Numbered from the stretch's first letter, positions 18,801-28,266 are shown. The stretch: 57,678 bases of DNA from Candidatus Ligilactobacillus faecavium (GCA_019120355.1 DWVG01000017.1:1-57678), one strand, 5' to 3'. Made by a program: numbers and translations. The notes: generated by a model not told the origin, from the letters alone.

Positions 18801-21800
18801 TTATTTTTTCTTACTAAAAATCATTACACCAGCAGCACTTGTGAGCATCACAATCCCGATAATGAATGGAACTGCATATTGTTTTTCACCGGTTTGCGGT
18901 AAGTTTTCGCCATGACTATTGTTACTGTTCTTACCACTTTGTGTATTTTGAGCATTCACAGTTAATTGATTGCTTTCAGTATCAATATTACTTTGAATAG
19001 CTTGGCTACTGCTGTTTTCAACAGCCATCATGCTGTGATTAATTACAGTTGTGTTTTGCGGTGTTGTGCTACTGATTGTCGGTTTGTTAACAATCCTGTT
19101 GCTTCCCTTATTTGGAAGTTCGCTTTGGGAGTATATGATCACCGTTGTTCCAACCGTCGTTGCTGAACTGCCGTTCACGTTTTCCTTTGACCAGCTTGTT
19201 GCTGGAACGTTCATTGAGCTTGATACCAACGTTGGCTTGTTGATCATTGAGCTTCCAAATGAACTTGAACCTGATCCTGTCCGCACTGCTGATGAAATTG
19301 AACTTGCAACCATTGTGTTCGTTTCACTGCTTACAGTTACAGGAACCGATTTTTCAGTCGACTTGTTGACGTAACTGATCGTTGAAGCCTTTGATGGGAC
19401 TTCCACACTTGTTTCAATGTTCTTGCTTGGCTTGTTAGCTGAGCTTGATGAAACCGTGTTGATCGTTGAACTTGATTCAGTATTGATGCTGCTTGATGAT
19501 TCAACTGATGATGAACTCTTTACAGGACGATTGCCACTGCGGTGACTCTTGACTGTTGCTGACTTCATTGATGATGAACTTGCAACTTCTTTACTGCTTG
19601 ATTCAACTGACGACTTCTTACTTGAACTCTTTACGCTTGAACTCTTCTTGCTGCTTGAAATCTTGCTTGAACTTGATTTCTGACTTGATGAGCTCTTAAT
19701 GCTTGAACTCTTCTTGCTGCTGCTTGGAATCTTACTTGAGCTTGATTCCTGATTTATTGAATTCTTGATACTTGAACTCTTCGTACTGCTGCTTGAAACC
19801 TTACTTGAGCTTGACTTCTGACTCGATAAGCTCTTAATACTTGAGCTCTTTACAGGCCGATTACCACTACGGTGGCTCTTGACTGTTGCTGATTTCATTG
19901 ATGATGAATTGCTCTTCACGCTTAAACTCTTTTTACTACTGCTTGAACTTGATTTCTTACTTGATGAACTCTTAATGCTTGAGCTCTTCTCACTGCTGCT
20001 TGAAACCTTACTTGAGCTTGATTCCTTGCTTGATGAGCTCTTAATGCTTGAGCTCTTCTTGTTGCTGCTTGAAATCTTGCTTGAACTACTCTTCAAACTT
20101 GATGATTTCTTGTTGCTTGATGCAATCTTTGAGTTGCTGCTCTTGACTGCACTTGATGAGCTCTTTACACTTGAACTCTTTGCACTGCTTAAAATCTTGC
20201 TTGAACTTAACTTCTTGCTTGATGAACTCTTAATGCTTGAGCTCTTCTCACTGCTGCTTGAAACCTTACTTGAGCTTAATTTCTTACTTGATGAGCTGTT
20301 AATACTTGAGCTCTCTTTACTGCTTGATGAGATCTTTACACTTAAGCTCTTCTTGCTGCTTGAAATCTTGCTTGAGCTTGACTTCTTGCTTGATGAACTC
20401 TTCACACTTGAGCTCTTCTCACTGCTTGAAATCTTGCTTGAGCTTGATTCCTTGCTTGATGAACTCTTCACACTTGAGCTCTTCTTACTGCTACTTGATG
20501 AAATCTTGCTTGAGCTTGTTTCTTTGCTTGATGAGTTTTTAATACTTGAACTCTTCTCACTGCTGCTTGAAACCTTACTTGAGCTTGATTCCTTGCTTGA
20601 TGAGCTCTTAATGCTTGAGCTCTTCTTGCTGTTGCTTAAAATTACCTTGCTTGAACTACTCTTCAAACTTGATGATTTCTTGCTGCTTGATGCAATCTTT
20701 GAGCTGTTGCTTTTGACTGCACTTGATGGATTCTTTACACTTGAGCTCTTCTTACTGCTACTTGATGAAATCTTGCTTGAGCTTGTTTCTTTGCTTGATG
20801 AGTTTTTAATACTTGAACTCTTTGCACTGCTGCTTGAAACCTTACTTAAGCTTGACTTCTTACTTGATGAACTCTTAATGCTTGAGCTCTTCTTGCTGCT
20901 GTTTGAAATTACCTTGCTTGAACTACTCTTCAAATTTGATGATTTCTTGCTGCTTGATGCAATCTTTGAACTGCTGCTCTTGACTGCACTTGATGAGCTC
21001 TTTACACTTGAACTCTTCTTGCTACTGCTTGAGCTTGATTTCTGACTTGATGAGCTCTTAATGCTTGAACTCTTCTCACTGCTGCTTGAAACCTTACTTG
21101 AGCTTGACTTCTGACTCGATAAGCTCTTAATACTTGAGCTCTTCTCACTGCTTGAAATCTTGCTTAAGCTTGACTTCTTACTTGATGAACTCTTAATACT
21201 TGAGCTCTTCTCACTGCTTGAAATCTTACTTAAGCTTGACTTCTTACTTGGTGAACTCTTAATGCTTGAGCTCTTCTCACTGCTGCTTGAAACCTTACTT
21301 GAGCTTGACTTCTGACTCGATAAGCTCTTAACACTTGAGCTCTTCTTACTGCTGCTTGAAATCTTGTTTGAGCTTGATTTCTGACTTGATGACCTCTTAA
21401 TGCTTGAACTCTTTGCACTGCTTAAAATCTTGCTTGAGCTTGACTTCTTACTTGATGAACTCTTAATGCTTGAACTCTTCTTGCTGCTTGATGAAACCTT
21501 GCTTGATGAACTCTTAATGCTTGAGCTCCTTTTAATACTACTTGAAGATTTGACACTCCTTTTGATTGAACTGCTACTTGATGCAGTTGCAATCGGCGTA
21601 TCAACAACCTTTGCATCGTTTGTAATATTCTTTCCATTTACAGTAACCGTTGTAACTCCTGTGTCACTAATTTTCACAGTTATTACTTCTGGATTAAGCT
21701 TATATCCCTTCGGAGCTTTAATTTCTTTAATTGTATATGTTCCAGTTGGAAGGCCATTAAAATTAAAATATCCAGTTTGATTTGAAATTGCATCTTTCGT

Positions 21801-22976
21801 AATTCCATTCCCGCTAATTTGAAAAGTTGCTCCTGCTAAACCTACAACCTTTCCGTTTTGTTCACCAACCTTAAGTAAACTGACTCCATATTTAGGTTGC
21901 GAACCATTAATCGTTCCATGCCAATCATTCTTTACAGTTGCTGTTGCTGAACCAGCAGATGTACCGTTAGGATTTGTTTGATTAGCTGTATTTTGCCACT
22001 GATTTGCTTGTTCGTTTGATGAAACTTTGGTTTGATAAGTAATTGTATATGCCACTTGTTTTACTGGATACCAATCGCCGCTTTCATCAACTCCCATCAA
22101 AGCACCTGAAATATTATATTCATTAGCTGTGATGGTCAATGAATTACCCGTAACCGAAATTTTTCCTTCTGAGACCGGATAATTCGTTTGCGAATAAGTC
22201 AAATGTGCTGTTCCCCATTCTCCATCTTCATATTGAACAAAATAAGTTATCTTAACTGATCCAGGAACAATTTTCTGGCCGTCTTTTGCAGTATCCTTAA
22301 TCGTTGATGTTCCACTATTCGTCAACACGCCATGGACTTGCCAATTAATGTTCCCATTATTAGCAATTGTTCCGCTTTTTTTAACGGTTCCCTTGGGAGC
22401 AACGATATTAGGTGTCCCACCTTGATTACTTGAAGTTGACGGCGTTGATGTTACCTTAATTGTAGGCGTTGGAATTGAATTTGAATCCGGCCAACTATTA
22501 ACTTTCGCAGGCTTGGTTCCGTTTTCAGTTGTAACAACCCCGGTAAATTGTAATTTACCAGAATTTAAAACATGACCATTCATCTTACTATTAAAAGTAA
22601 TTGTGATCCCACTGTTTGTAATTTGCGCAGTTGCAACATCCTGACCATTTAACGGATCACCAGGATTACTTGGATCTTCGTATTTAATTGAAACAGTATG
22701 CGGAACTCCTGTTATCCCTGCTCCATCAGCCGTTGCTTTGGGAAATTCAACATGGATCGTATCACCTGTATGAACGACCTGTTTACTATTTCCTAAAGTC
22801 ATTGTGAAATGCACTTTTTGTCCTGCTGTCGCAGAACCCACATTTGTCGTAATTGAATCGACTTCAGAACTTGTTAAGTCTGCAGCATGCAGATCATTTT
22901 GTGATGGAATGAATACTAAAACCATCGATGTGATCAATACAATTAATCGAATAAAGTTCTTTTTTAATTTTGTCAC
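18801..22976 (-). CDS. Serine-rich LPXTG cell-wall adhesin with SpaA-type domain
   Basis: A 1391-residue surface protein. Layout: signal peptide (1-32, ending DLHA); two Cna/SdrG-like adhesive domains (about 35-350), the second starting NINWQVHGVL with IKDTAKDGQKIVPGS; a SpaA/Cna_B pilin-like domain (about 365-455) with its isopeptide Lys (VSLLKVG) and Glu (YTIKEIKAPKGY); about 700 residues of KSSSSKxSSS repeats; an LPQTG sorting signal, membrane helix and KKK tail. The start is GTG, with AAAGGG before it. It lacks the KxYKxGKxW signal and no SecA2/Gtf genes are in the window. Sortase A at 34762 is the likely anchor enzyme. The domains suggest binding to host or plant matrix. Confidence 0.92.
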   Translation of the reverse strand: MTKLKKNFIRLIVLITSMVLVFIPSQNDLHAADLTSSEVDSITTNVGSATAGQKVHFTMTLGNSKQVVHTGDTIHVEFPKATADGAGITGVPHTVSIKYEDPSNPGDPLNGQDVATAQITNSGITITFNSKMNGHVLNSGKLQFTGVVTTENGTKPAKVNSWPDSNSIPTPTIKVTSTPSTSSNQGGTPNIVAPKGTVKKSGTIANNGNINWQVHGVLTNSGTSTIKDTAKDGQKIVPGSVKITYFVQYEDGEWGTAHLTYSQTNYPVSEGKISVTGNSLTITANEYNISGALMGVDESGDWYPVKQVAYTITYQTKVSSNEQANQWQNTANQTNPNGTSAGSATATVKNDWHGTINGSQPKYGVSLLKVGEQNGKVVGLAGATFQISGNGITKDAISNQTGYFNFNGLPTGTYTIKEIKAPKGYKLNPEVITVKISDTGVTTVTVNGKNITNDAKVVDTPIATASSSSSIKRSVKSSSSIKRSSSIKSSSSKVSSSSKKSSSIKSSSSKKSSSSKILSSAKSSSIKRSSSQKSSSNKISSSSKKSSSVKSLSSQKSSSSKVSSSSEKSSSIKSSPSKKSSLSKISSSEKSSSIKSSSSKKSSLSKISSSEKSSSIKSLSSQKSSSSKVSSSSEKSSSIKSSSSQKSSSSSSKKSSSVKSSSSAVKSSSSKIASSSKKSSNLKSSSSKVISNSSKKSSSIKSSSSKKSSLSKVSSSSAKSSSIKNSSSKETSSSKISSSSSKKSSSVKNPSSAVKSNSSKIASSSKKSSSLKSSSSKVILSNSKKSSSIKSSSSKESSSSKVSSSSEKSSSIKNSSSKETSSSKISSSSSKKSSSVKSSSSKESSSSKISSSEKSSSVKSSSSKKSSSSKISSSKKSLSVKISSSSKESSSINSSSSKKLSSSKVSSSSEKSSSIKSSSSKKLSSSKILSSAKSSSVKSSSSAVKSSNSKIASSNKKSSSLKSSSSKISSSNKKSSSIKSSSSKESSSSKVSSSSEKSSSIKSSSSKKSSSSSSKKSLSVKSNSSSMKSATVKSHRSGNRPVKSSSIKSLSSQKSSSSKVSSSSTKSSSIKNSINQESSSSKIPSSSKKSSSIKSSSSQKSSSSKISSSKKSSSVKSSSKKSSVESSSKEVASSSSMKSATVKSHRSGNRPVKSSSSVESSSSINTESSSTINTVSSSSANKPSKNIETSVEVPSKASTISYVNKSTEKSVPVTVSSETNTMVASSISSAVRTGSGSSSFGSSMINKPTLVSSSMNVPATSWSKENVNGSSATTVGTTVIIYSQSELPNKGSNRIVNKPTISSTTPQNTTVINHSMMAVENSSSQAIQSNIDTESNQLTVNAQNTQSGKNSNNSHGENLPQTGEKQYAVPFIIGIVMLTSAAGVMIFSKKK
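19500..21590 (-). repeat. Serine-rich repeat tract inside the adhesin gene
   Basis: About 2.1 kb of degenerate repeats encoding KSSSSK.SSS and IKSSSSKK.SS units, with block duplications. The segment encoding SATVKSHRSGNRPVKSS occurs twice (near 19520 and 19855). Such tracts usually vary in length between strains and form a stalk that may be O-glycosylated. Confidence 0.9.
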
Positions 22977-23311
22977 TTTACTTACCCTTTCTTTATTAAT
23001 ATGTAATCCCCCAGATTTCGATTTTTATAATCTTTATCCGATTGATAATGTTATTCGCTTTCGTTCTAAATAGCAATAATTCCGCATTATTGTGCCTTTA
23101 AATTGATAAGAAATGGTAAATTAAGCAACATTCATTGCAAATTATTAATTTTTAAATCCGATTTATCACAAATAGCGGCTTTAATCTTACAGATTGTTAA
23201 GATGGGTTTTGCAAAATATTTTATCGAGTAAGCACAAACAATCAGTGTTCCAATTCTTGAGTTAAAAACAAAGGCGACCCTAATTCAACAGTTAGTAAAT
23301 GTCCTAGAATC

Positions 23312-23366
23312 AAAAAATAAAGTCAGCAATTCCGTGAATCGAATTCACCCTGGAAAAAACTGACTT
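23312..23366 (-). terminator. Second terminator-like hairpin upstream of the adhesin gene
   Basis: The arms AAGTCAG/CTGACTT (23320-23326 with 23360-23366) enclose GTGAAT/ATTCAC, followed on the minus strand by TATTTTTTG. It lies 40 bases downstream of a complete DUF4097 terminator, so it is either a back-up or part of a separate transcript. Confidence 0.55.
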
Positions 23367-23403
23367 ACCCATTGTAATAAAAACTCTTCAACTGCTAATA
23401 ACT

Positions 23404-23433
23404 AAAAAAGATGCTGCCACCGCAACATCTTTT
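23404..23433 (-). terminator. Terminator after the DUF4097 gene
   Basis: The stem GATGTTGC/GCAGCATC (one G-U) with a 4-base loop, followed by TTTTTTAG on the minus strand. Confidence 0.85.
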
Positions 23434-23435
23434 CC

Positions 23436-24281
23436 TTATTCTTTTGTAATTTCAATTTCCTTATTTACATCCAAGTGACCTGCACTCGTTAAGAACGAAG
23501 CTCCGGCATGTCCGCGTTCATGCTGTGGTAACCCTTCAACACTAGCTGGATTCTTAAGATCGTTTCCGCGAATCGCTGCAATCGTAATCGTTGGGGCCTG
23601 AATCTGCCGTAATGACAAATCACCGATATTGGTTGATAAGTTAAAGTCACCTGTAGCCTTAAAACCACGAACCCGTACGTCTCCTTGACCAAGCGTGATC
23701 TTAGCGTCATTGAAGGTTACGTTCCGCATCTTCAACCGGCCTTCAGCAAACGCCGCCGTCATTGAATCGCCGCTTTGGAATTCATCCAGCAAAATATCGC
23801 CGGTCCGGTTTTCGATTTTGGCATTTCCAAGCAACGTCTTCTTCATCACTAAGTTTCCGCTTTGAGCCTTCACATCCAAATTATCGATCGTTGAATCAGC
23901 GACTGTTAATGCTCCACTTCCAACAATCAAATTAATCGTTGACGTTTTAACGTTATCGATTGCTACGTCTCCCTTGGTCACTTCGGCACTCAACTTTAAA
24001 AAGTCAGTCCGTGGGAGCGTAACTTCCAACCGACTTTTACCGACTGAAAATTTAAAGGCCAGTGTCTTTTTCAAAACATTCAAGCCGCTCTTTTCAATTA
24101 CCCGCAACGTATGGCCTTCCTGTTTCATTTCAAACCGATCATCATCTTTTTGTTCGCCATAGTAGATGATGCCCGCATTTTCTGCTTGCCGGATAACTAA
24201 ATCTGTTCCGGTCAGATTAATTTCTAATCGGTTAAAGTCCTTCACATCAAAGACATGTGCAAATTGTTTCTTATCAAACAC
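23436..24281 (-). CDS. DUF4097-family beta-helix protein
   Basis: A 281-residue protein that looks like a right-handed beta-helix of the DUF4097/adhesin-like type: short alternating strands with recurring turns such as KGDVAIDN, SGNLVMKK, TGDILLDE, QGDVRVRG and IGDLSLRQ about 20 residues apart. No signal peptide or membrane helix is present. The GTG at 24281 is preferred, with GAGAGGGTGA upstream; an ATG at 24305 lies one base behind its own AGAGGA. In Firmicutes such proteins often accompany LiaFSR/PspC envelope-stress proteins, but none is encoded nearby. Function unknown. Confidence 0.75.
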   Translation of the reverse strand: MFDKKQFAHVFDVKDFNRLEINLTGTDLVIRQAENAGIIYYGEQKDDDRFEMKQEGHTLRVIEKSGLNVLKKTLAFKFSVGKSRLEVTLPRTDFLKLSAEVTKGDVAIDNVKTSTINLIVGSGALTVADSTIDNLDVKAQSGNLVMKKTLLGNAKIENRTGDILLDEFQSGDSMTAAFAEGRLKMRNVTFNDAKITLGQGDVRVRGFKATGDFNLSTNIGDLSLRQIQAPTITIAAIRGNDLKNPASVEGLPQHERGHAGASFLTSAGHLDVNKEIEITKE

Positions 24282-24328
24282 AAATATCACCCTCTCATTG
24301 ATCATTCCTCTTCTAATATACTATAAGT

Positions 24329-24358
24329 TTGAGCATTTTCTAAAATTAGTGCTACAAT
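24329..24358 (+). promoter_or_regulatory. Promoter of pepI
   Basis: The -35 TTGAGC (24329-24334) and extended -10 TGCTACAAT (-10 at 24353-24358) are 18 bases apart. Confidence 0.6.
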
Positions 24359-24391
24359 TAAACTAATTTAGAGGAAATTAGGTGAAAAAAC

Positions 24392-25297
24392 ATGCGTCAA
24401 GGAACTCATATTATTACACTTGATAATGGCTACCACATTTGGACTCACACCGAAGGCCAAGGGAACATTAAATTACTTTGTCTCCACGGCGGCCCTGGCG
24501 GTAACCATGAATACTGGGAAAACTTTGGAGAAGAGCTTGCTGATCTCGGCGTTGAGGTTACAATGTATGATCAACTTGGTTCATTCTATTCAGATCAACC
24601 AGATTACTCTGATCCTCAGATTGCTGAAAAATATCTTACTTACAACTATTATCTTGAAGAATTAGAAGAACTTCGGCAAAAGCTCAACTATGATAACTTC
24701 TATTTAATTGGTCAATCATGGGGCGGTGCTTTAGCAATGATGTACGCCCTTAAATACGGCCAACACTTAAAGGGATTAATCATCTCATCAATGGTCGACA
24801 ACATTGACGAATACCTTGAACACATCAACGCCCTTCGGGAAAAAACATTGACCCCTGAAGCTGTTGCTTACATGAAAGAATGCGAAGCCAAAAATGACCT
24901 TGATAACGCTCGTTACCAAGGTTACGTTGACGTTTTGAACCGGGAATACGTTGACCGCAAGCAACCAATGGCAATTCGCCACTTGATTCCAACAATGGCT
25001 ACTCCAGTATACAACGCATTCCAAGGAAACAACGAATTCGTTGTAACTGGAAAATTAAAAGAATGGGATATCCGTAACCGGATGAAAGACATCACAATGC
25101 CAACCTTATTGACATTCGGTGAACACGAAACAATGCCATTGAAGTCTGCTAAACGAATGGCCCATGATATTCCACATGCTCGGTTAGAAACCACTCCTTA
25201 CGGTGGTCACCACCATATGATCGATAATGCTCCGGTTTACTTCGCGCACTTAAAACGGTTCTTAAGTGACGTTGAAAACGGAACTTTTAATGATTAA
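24392..25297 (+). CDS. pepI: Proline iminopeptidase
   Basis: A 301-residue alpha/beta-hydrolase peptidase of family S33 that releases N-terminal proline from short peptides. It shows the oxyanion motif HGGPGG (32-37), the nucleophile S109 in GQSWGG, the Asp region LTFGEHETMP and the catalytic His in YGGHHHMID. AGGTGA lies six bases before the ATG. It is monocistronic and followed after five bases by repeat element B. Confidence 0.94.
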   Translation: MRQGTHIITLDNGYHIWTHTEGQGNIKLLCLHGGPGGNHEYWENFGEELADLGVEVTMYDQLGSFYSDQPDYSDPQIAEKYLTYNYYLEELEELRQKLNYDNFYLIGQSWGGALAMMYALKYGQHLKGLIISSMVDNIDEYLEHINALREKTLTPEAVAYMKECEAKNDLDNARYQGYVDVLNREYVDRKQPMAIRHLIPTMATPVYNAFQGNNEFVVTGKLKEWDIRNRMKDITMPTLLTFGEHETMPLKSAKRMAHDIPHARLETTPYGGHHHMIDNAPVYFAHLKRFLSDVENGTFND

Positions 25298-25302
25298 ACA
25301 AG

Positions 25303-25420
25303 GCGTGCCAAAACATCAAAAACGAGCGTGGTGGAAGCAGAAAAGCAAACGAATCGCGCCAGCATAGATTCGGAGATTTACGTTCTTCCACGCAACTCGT
25401 TTGTTTTGGAACCTGATTAT
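25303..25420 (+). repeat. Dispersed intergenic element, copy B
   Basis: The second copy of the element at 7743. It keeps GGAAGCAGAAAAGC, AATCGCGCCAGCATAGATTC and CTCGTTTGTTTTGGAACC. Its outer arms pair best of the three (CCAAAAC...AAACGAG.CGTGG with CCACG..CTCGTTTGTTTTGG). It starts six bases after the pepI stop codon and leads into a terminator. Confidence 0.85.
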
Positions 25421-25432
25421 ACCAAAATAATT

Positions 25433-25470
25433 AAGAGGTTGTGACATAATTGTCACGACCTCTTTTTTCA
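25433..25470 (+). terminator. Terminator after pepI and element B
   Basis: A 14-bp stem with one G-U pair (25433-25446 with 25451-25464) followed by six T. The arm AAGAGGTTGTGAC is shared with the hairpin after copy C, so it seems to belong to the element. Confidence 0.88.
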
Positions 25471-25547
25471 TCTTATAATCAACTTTTAAAATTCAATTCA
25501 AAAGTGGTAAACTTGTTATGTTTAATTAGTATTGGAGAGAATTATAT

Positions 25548-27341
25548 ATGAAGAAAAAATTATTATCTGGAAGTTTTTGGATGATGATGGGGAGTATCCT
25601 TTCACGGGTCCTCGGAATCATCTATTTAATTCCCTGGTTAATGATGATGGGAAGCCTCGAACAGCGAAATGCTGCTCAGGCAATCTTTAATTCAGCGTAT
25701 ACTCCATACGCCCTTTTTCTTGTTTTAAGTCAATCAGGATTTCCGTCTTCGATTGCCCGACAAATTGCGGAATACAATAGTGAAAATAAATTTCGCAACA
25801 GTTTACGGGTCTTCAAGTACGGAATAATCGTAATGATCGGGATGGGGTTGATTTCCGGAATCATTTTCTGGGTCGCCGCTCCTTGGATTGCGGCAACGAG
25901 CCCGGTTGTTTCTGTTCGGGCAACAACGGTTACCATTCGGTGCTGCGTTCCCGCGTTGGTAATTTTACCGCCAATGAGTTTGATTCGGGGATTCTTCCAA
26001 GGAAATCAAGACATGCAACCGTATGGAATTTCTCAATTATGGGAACAACTCATGCGGGTCATCTTTATCATCGCAACGACGTTTGTGATCATGGAAGTTT
26101 TCCACGGAAGTTTCTTAAAGGCTGTTAACTACAGTACATTTGCTGCCTTTGTCGGGGCGGTCTTCAGTTTACTGTACTTAACATATCACGGATTTAAAAA
26201 GCGCAATGAATATAAGGAAATGTACGAACAAAGTCTGCCAGCAGACAATAATCACATTCCTTCAATTTTCAAAGCAATCATTCACGATGCCATTCCGTTC
26301 GTTGTTATCGGATCAGCAATCACGATTTTCCAATTTGTCGATCAGATGACTTTCAAAACAATTGCGGTCGGAATGATGGATATGCCGCTGAAAACGGCGC
26401 GCGACCTCTTTACTTATTTCTCGGCCAACCCGAATAAGATCACCGCGGTCGTGATTTCATTAACAACGGCCATTTCCGAAACATCTTTGCCGCTGTTAGC
26501 GCAAAAGCAAAGCTGCAAGGAAACCGGAACTGTTCTTTCACAAAACATTGAATTAAACTTAGCATGTTTGATTCCGGCATCAATTTTGCTCTCGATCTTA
26601 GCCTGGGAAGTCAACGGCATCTTCTTCGATTTCCAAAAAATCGGTGCTCAGTTAATGTCATTTGCATTGATCAACAGTATTATTCTGGCCCTTTTCATGA
26701 ACTTCTTCACTGCAGTTCAATCAATGGGCTATCAGCGCTATGCGATTAAGAAATTCGGTGTCGGGGTAATTTTAAAATTGGCTTTGCAAACACCTGCAAT
26801 TTACTTCTTTGGCGCATTCGGTCCAACATTGGCAACTTCAATTGCCTTTGGGCTGGTAACCTTAGATGTTTACTTAATGTTGCGGCGCAATTATATTCAA
26901 AAAGGCCAACTGCGCTATGCTGGTAAAATTCTTAAAATCAACGTTGTCTTATTAGCAATTACATTTGTCATTAACAAGTTGATCAAGATCTTCTTTGTTC
27001 CAGAATCAAAGGTCACCGCATTCATTTACTGTGCAGTGCTTGCTGGTGGTTTTGGACTTGCATACCTCGCAATTTTGAAGAAGACCGGATTATTAGGGGT
27101 CATCTTTGGAACCGCGGAGGAAAATACTTCACCTGCCGAAGATGAAGACATTCTCATCGAACCAGCAACCGATTATGAAATTCAAAATGACGATCAACCG
27201 GTTGATCAGTCAACTCCGACAGATTCAAATCACGAATCAAATTCTTCATCCGAAGAACCAATTCCGCCACGGAAACAAACGAAGCCTGCTAAAAAGAGGA
27301 CTTCTGGCTGGTGGAATAAACCAAAAGGAAAACACTTTTAG
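25548..27341 (+). CDS. Lipid-linked oligosaccharide flippase, MurJ/SpoVB (YtgP) type
   Basis: A 597-residue MOP-superfamily exporter with about 14 membrane helices (residues 5-520). It starts KKKLLSGSFWMMMGSILSRV, typical of YtgP/MurJ proteins that flip the peptidoglycan precursor lipid II. The last 75 residues form a cytoplasmic tail, first acidic and Ser/Thr-rich, then strongly basic (KQTKPAKKRTSGWWNKPKGK), which is not standard. GGAGAG precedes the ATG. It is monocistronic. A role in another polysaccharide cannot be excluded. Confidence 0.85.
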   Translation: MKKKLLSGSFWMMMGSILSRVLGIIYLIPWLMMMGSLEQRNAAQAIFNSAYTPYALFLVLSQSGFPSSIARQIAEYNSENKFRNSLRVFKYGIIVMIGMGLISGIIFWVAAPWIAATSPVVSVRATTVTIRCCVPALVILPPMSLIRGFFQGNQDMQPYGISQLWEQLMRVIFIIATTFVIMEVFHGSFLKAVNYSTFAAFVGAVFSLLYLTYHGFKKRNEYKEMYEQSLPADNNHIPSIFKAIIHDAIPFVVIGSAITIFQFVDQMTFKTIAVGMMDMPLKTARDLFTYFSANPNKITAVVISLTTAISETSLPLLAQKQSCKETGTVLSQNIELNLACLIPASILLSILAWEVNGIFFDFQKIGAQLMSFALINSIILALFMNFFTAVQSMGYQRYAIKKFGVGVILKLALQTPAIYFFGAFGPTLATSIAFGLVTLDVYLMLRRNYIQKGQLRYAGKILKINVVLLAITFVINKLIKIFFVPESKVTAFIYCAVLAGGFGLAYLAILKKTGLLGVIFGTAEENTSPAEDEDILIEPATDYEIQNDDQPVDQSTPTDSNHESNSSSEEPIPPRKQTKPAKKRTSGWWNKPKGKHF

Positions 27342-27346
27342 ATAAC

Positions 27347-27383
27347 AAAAAAACGAACTGATAAAAATCAGTTCGTTTTTTTT
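27347..27383. terminator. Bidirectional terminator between the flippase and fructokinase genes
   Basis: The stem AACGAACTGAT/ATCAGTTCGTT with a 4-base loop between A and T runs. Confidence 0.9.
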
Positions 27384-27384
27384 A

Positions 27385-28266
27385 CTATTTATTTGCTTTT
27401 TCGTCTTCTTCTTGTGCTAAAAGTAAGCATCCGGTGATTCCGGCATCATCGCCTAATGCACAGTGAACGATGTATTTATCCAAGTCAGGCGTCTTCAAGT
27501 AGCCGTTCATTTGCTTCTTAAATGATTCACGCATCATTGGGAAGAGTTGTTCTTGCTTTGAAACTCCGCCACCAAAGATAATCATTTCTGGTGAAAGAAC
27601 AACTGTTAAGTCCATGCAAGCCTGAGCAAGGTAATATGCTTCAATTTCCCAGTCATGGTCATCCTTTGGAATTTCATATGCCTTTACCCCATGGTGCCGA
27701 GCTTCAACTGCAGGGCCAGCTGTTAATCCTTCAAGGCAATCCTTGTGATATGGGCAATGGCCTTCGTACTTGTCATCCGGGTGACGCCGCATGATCATGT
27801 GCCCCATTTCAGGGTGACCAAAGCCTTCAAGCAATTTACCGTTAACAACCCCGCCGCCACCGACGCCGGTTCCGACAGTTAAGTAAACGCAACTGTCTAG
27901 TCCTTTAGCAGCTCCGCGTTTTAATTCGCCGTATGCAGCAACGTTAACGTCCGTTGTCCATGCGTATGGAACGTCGAACCGTTTCTTCATTTCGCCAAGG
28001 AAATCATAATTTGCCCAGCCTTCCTTAGGCGTTGTTGTAATGTAACCGTATGTATCTGAATTGCGGTTAACATCGATTGGACCAAATGAACCAATTCCAA
28101 TTGCATCACATGGGTTTTCTTCAAAGAACTTGAAAACTTCACTCATCGTTTCGGCAGGAACCGTTGTTGGAATTTTAACCCGCTTTAAAACGTTTAAATT
28201 TTCATCACTGACAGCACAAACAAACTTTGTTCCACCGGCTTCAATCGCACCATATCTCTTTGCCAT
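27385..28266 (-). CDS. ROK-family fructokinase
   Basis: A 293-residue sugar kinase. The ATP-binding stretch AIEAGGTKFVCAV opens the protein. The ROK zinc site is visible as GHPEMGHM, then GHCPYHKDCLEGL with two Cys and two His, and the catalytic Asp lies in TTDVNVAAYGE. This arrangement matches ScrK/GmuE-type fructokinases rather than glucokinase. GGAG lies eight bases before the ATG. Two cre-like sequences overlap its promoter, so it is likely under CcpA control. Confidence 0.88.
   Translation of the reverse strand: MAKRYGAIEAGGTKFVCAVSDENLNVLKRVKIPTTVPAETMSEVFKFFEENPCDAIGIGSFGPIDVNRNSDTYGYITTTPKEGWANYDFLGEMKKRFDVPYAWTTDVNVAAYGELKRGAAKGLDSCVYLTVGTGVGGGGVVNGKLLEGFGHPEMGHMIMRRHPDDKYEGHCPYHKDCLEGLTAGPAVEARHHGVKAYEIPKDDHDWEIEAYYLAQACMDLTVVLSPEMIIFGGGVSKQEQLFPMMRESFKKQMNGYLKTPDLDKYIVHCALGDDAGITGCLLLAQEEDEKANK

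Larger units (their letters stand above)
22977..23435. other. Intergenic region upstream of the adhesin gene
   Basis: 459 bases without a supportable gene. It holds a perfect 7-bp inverted repeat CAATAAT/ATTATTG with a 5-base spacer at 23074-23092, a possible operator about 100 bases before the adhesin start, a TATAAA-like -10 near 23025 on the minus strand, and two minus-strand terminator structures at 23312-23366 and 23404-23433. Confidence 0.5.

Noticed and set aside
19879-21045. A 388-codon open frame on the plus strand, rich in Leu and Glu
   Set aside because: It is the antisense shadow of the serine-rich repeats (AGC/TCA codons read backwards), with no ribosome binding site.
19500-21590. 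Regular short repeats as a possible CRISPR array
   Set aside because: The repeats are in frame, encode serine-rich protein and lack spacers of constant length.
24335-24352. ATTTTCTAAAATT as a CodY box in the pepI promoter
   Set aside because: Four of 15 positions mismatch in an AT-rich spacer, and most lactobacilli lack CodY.
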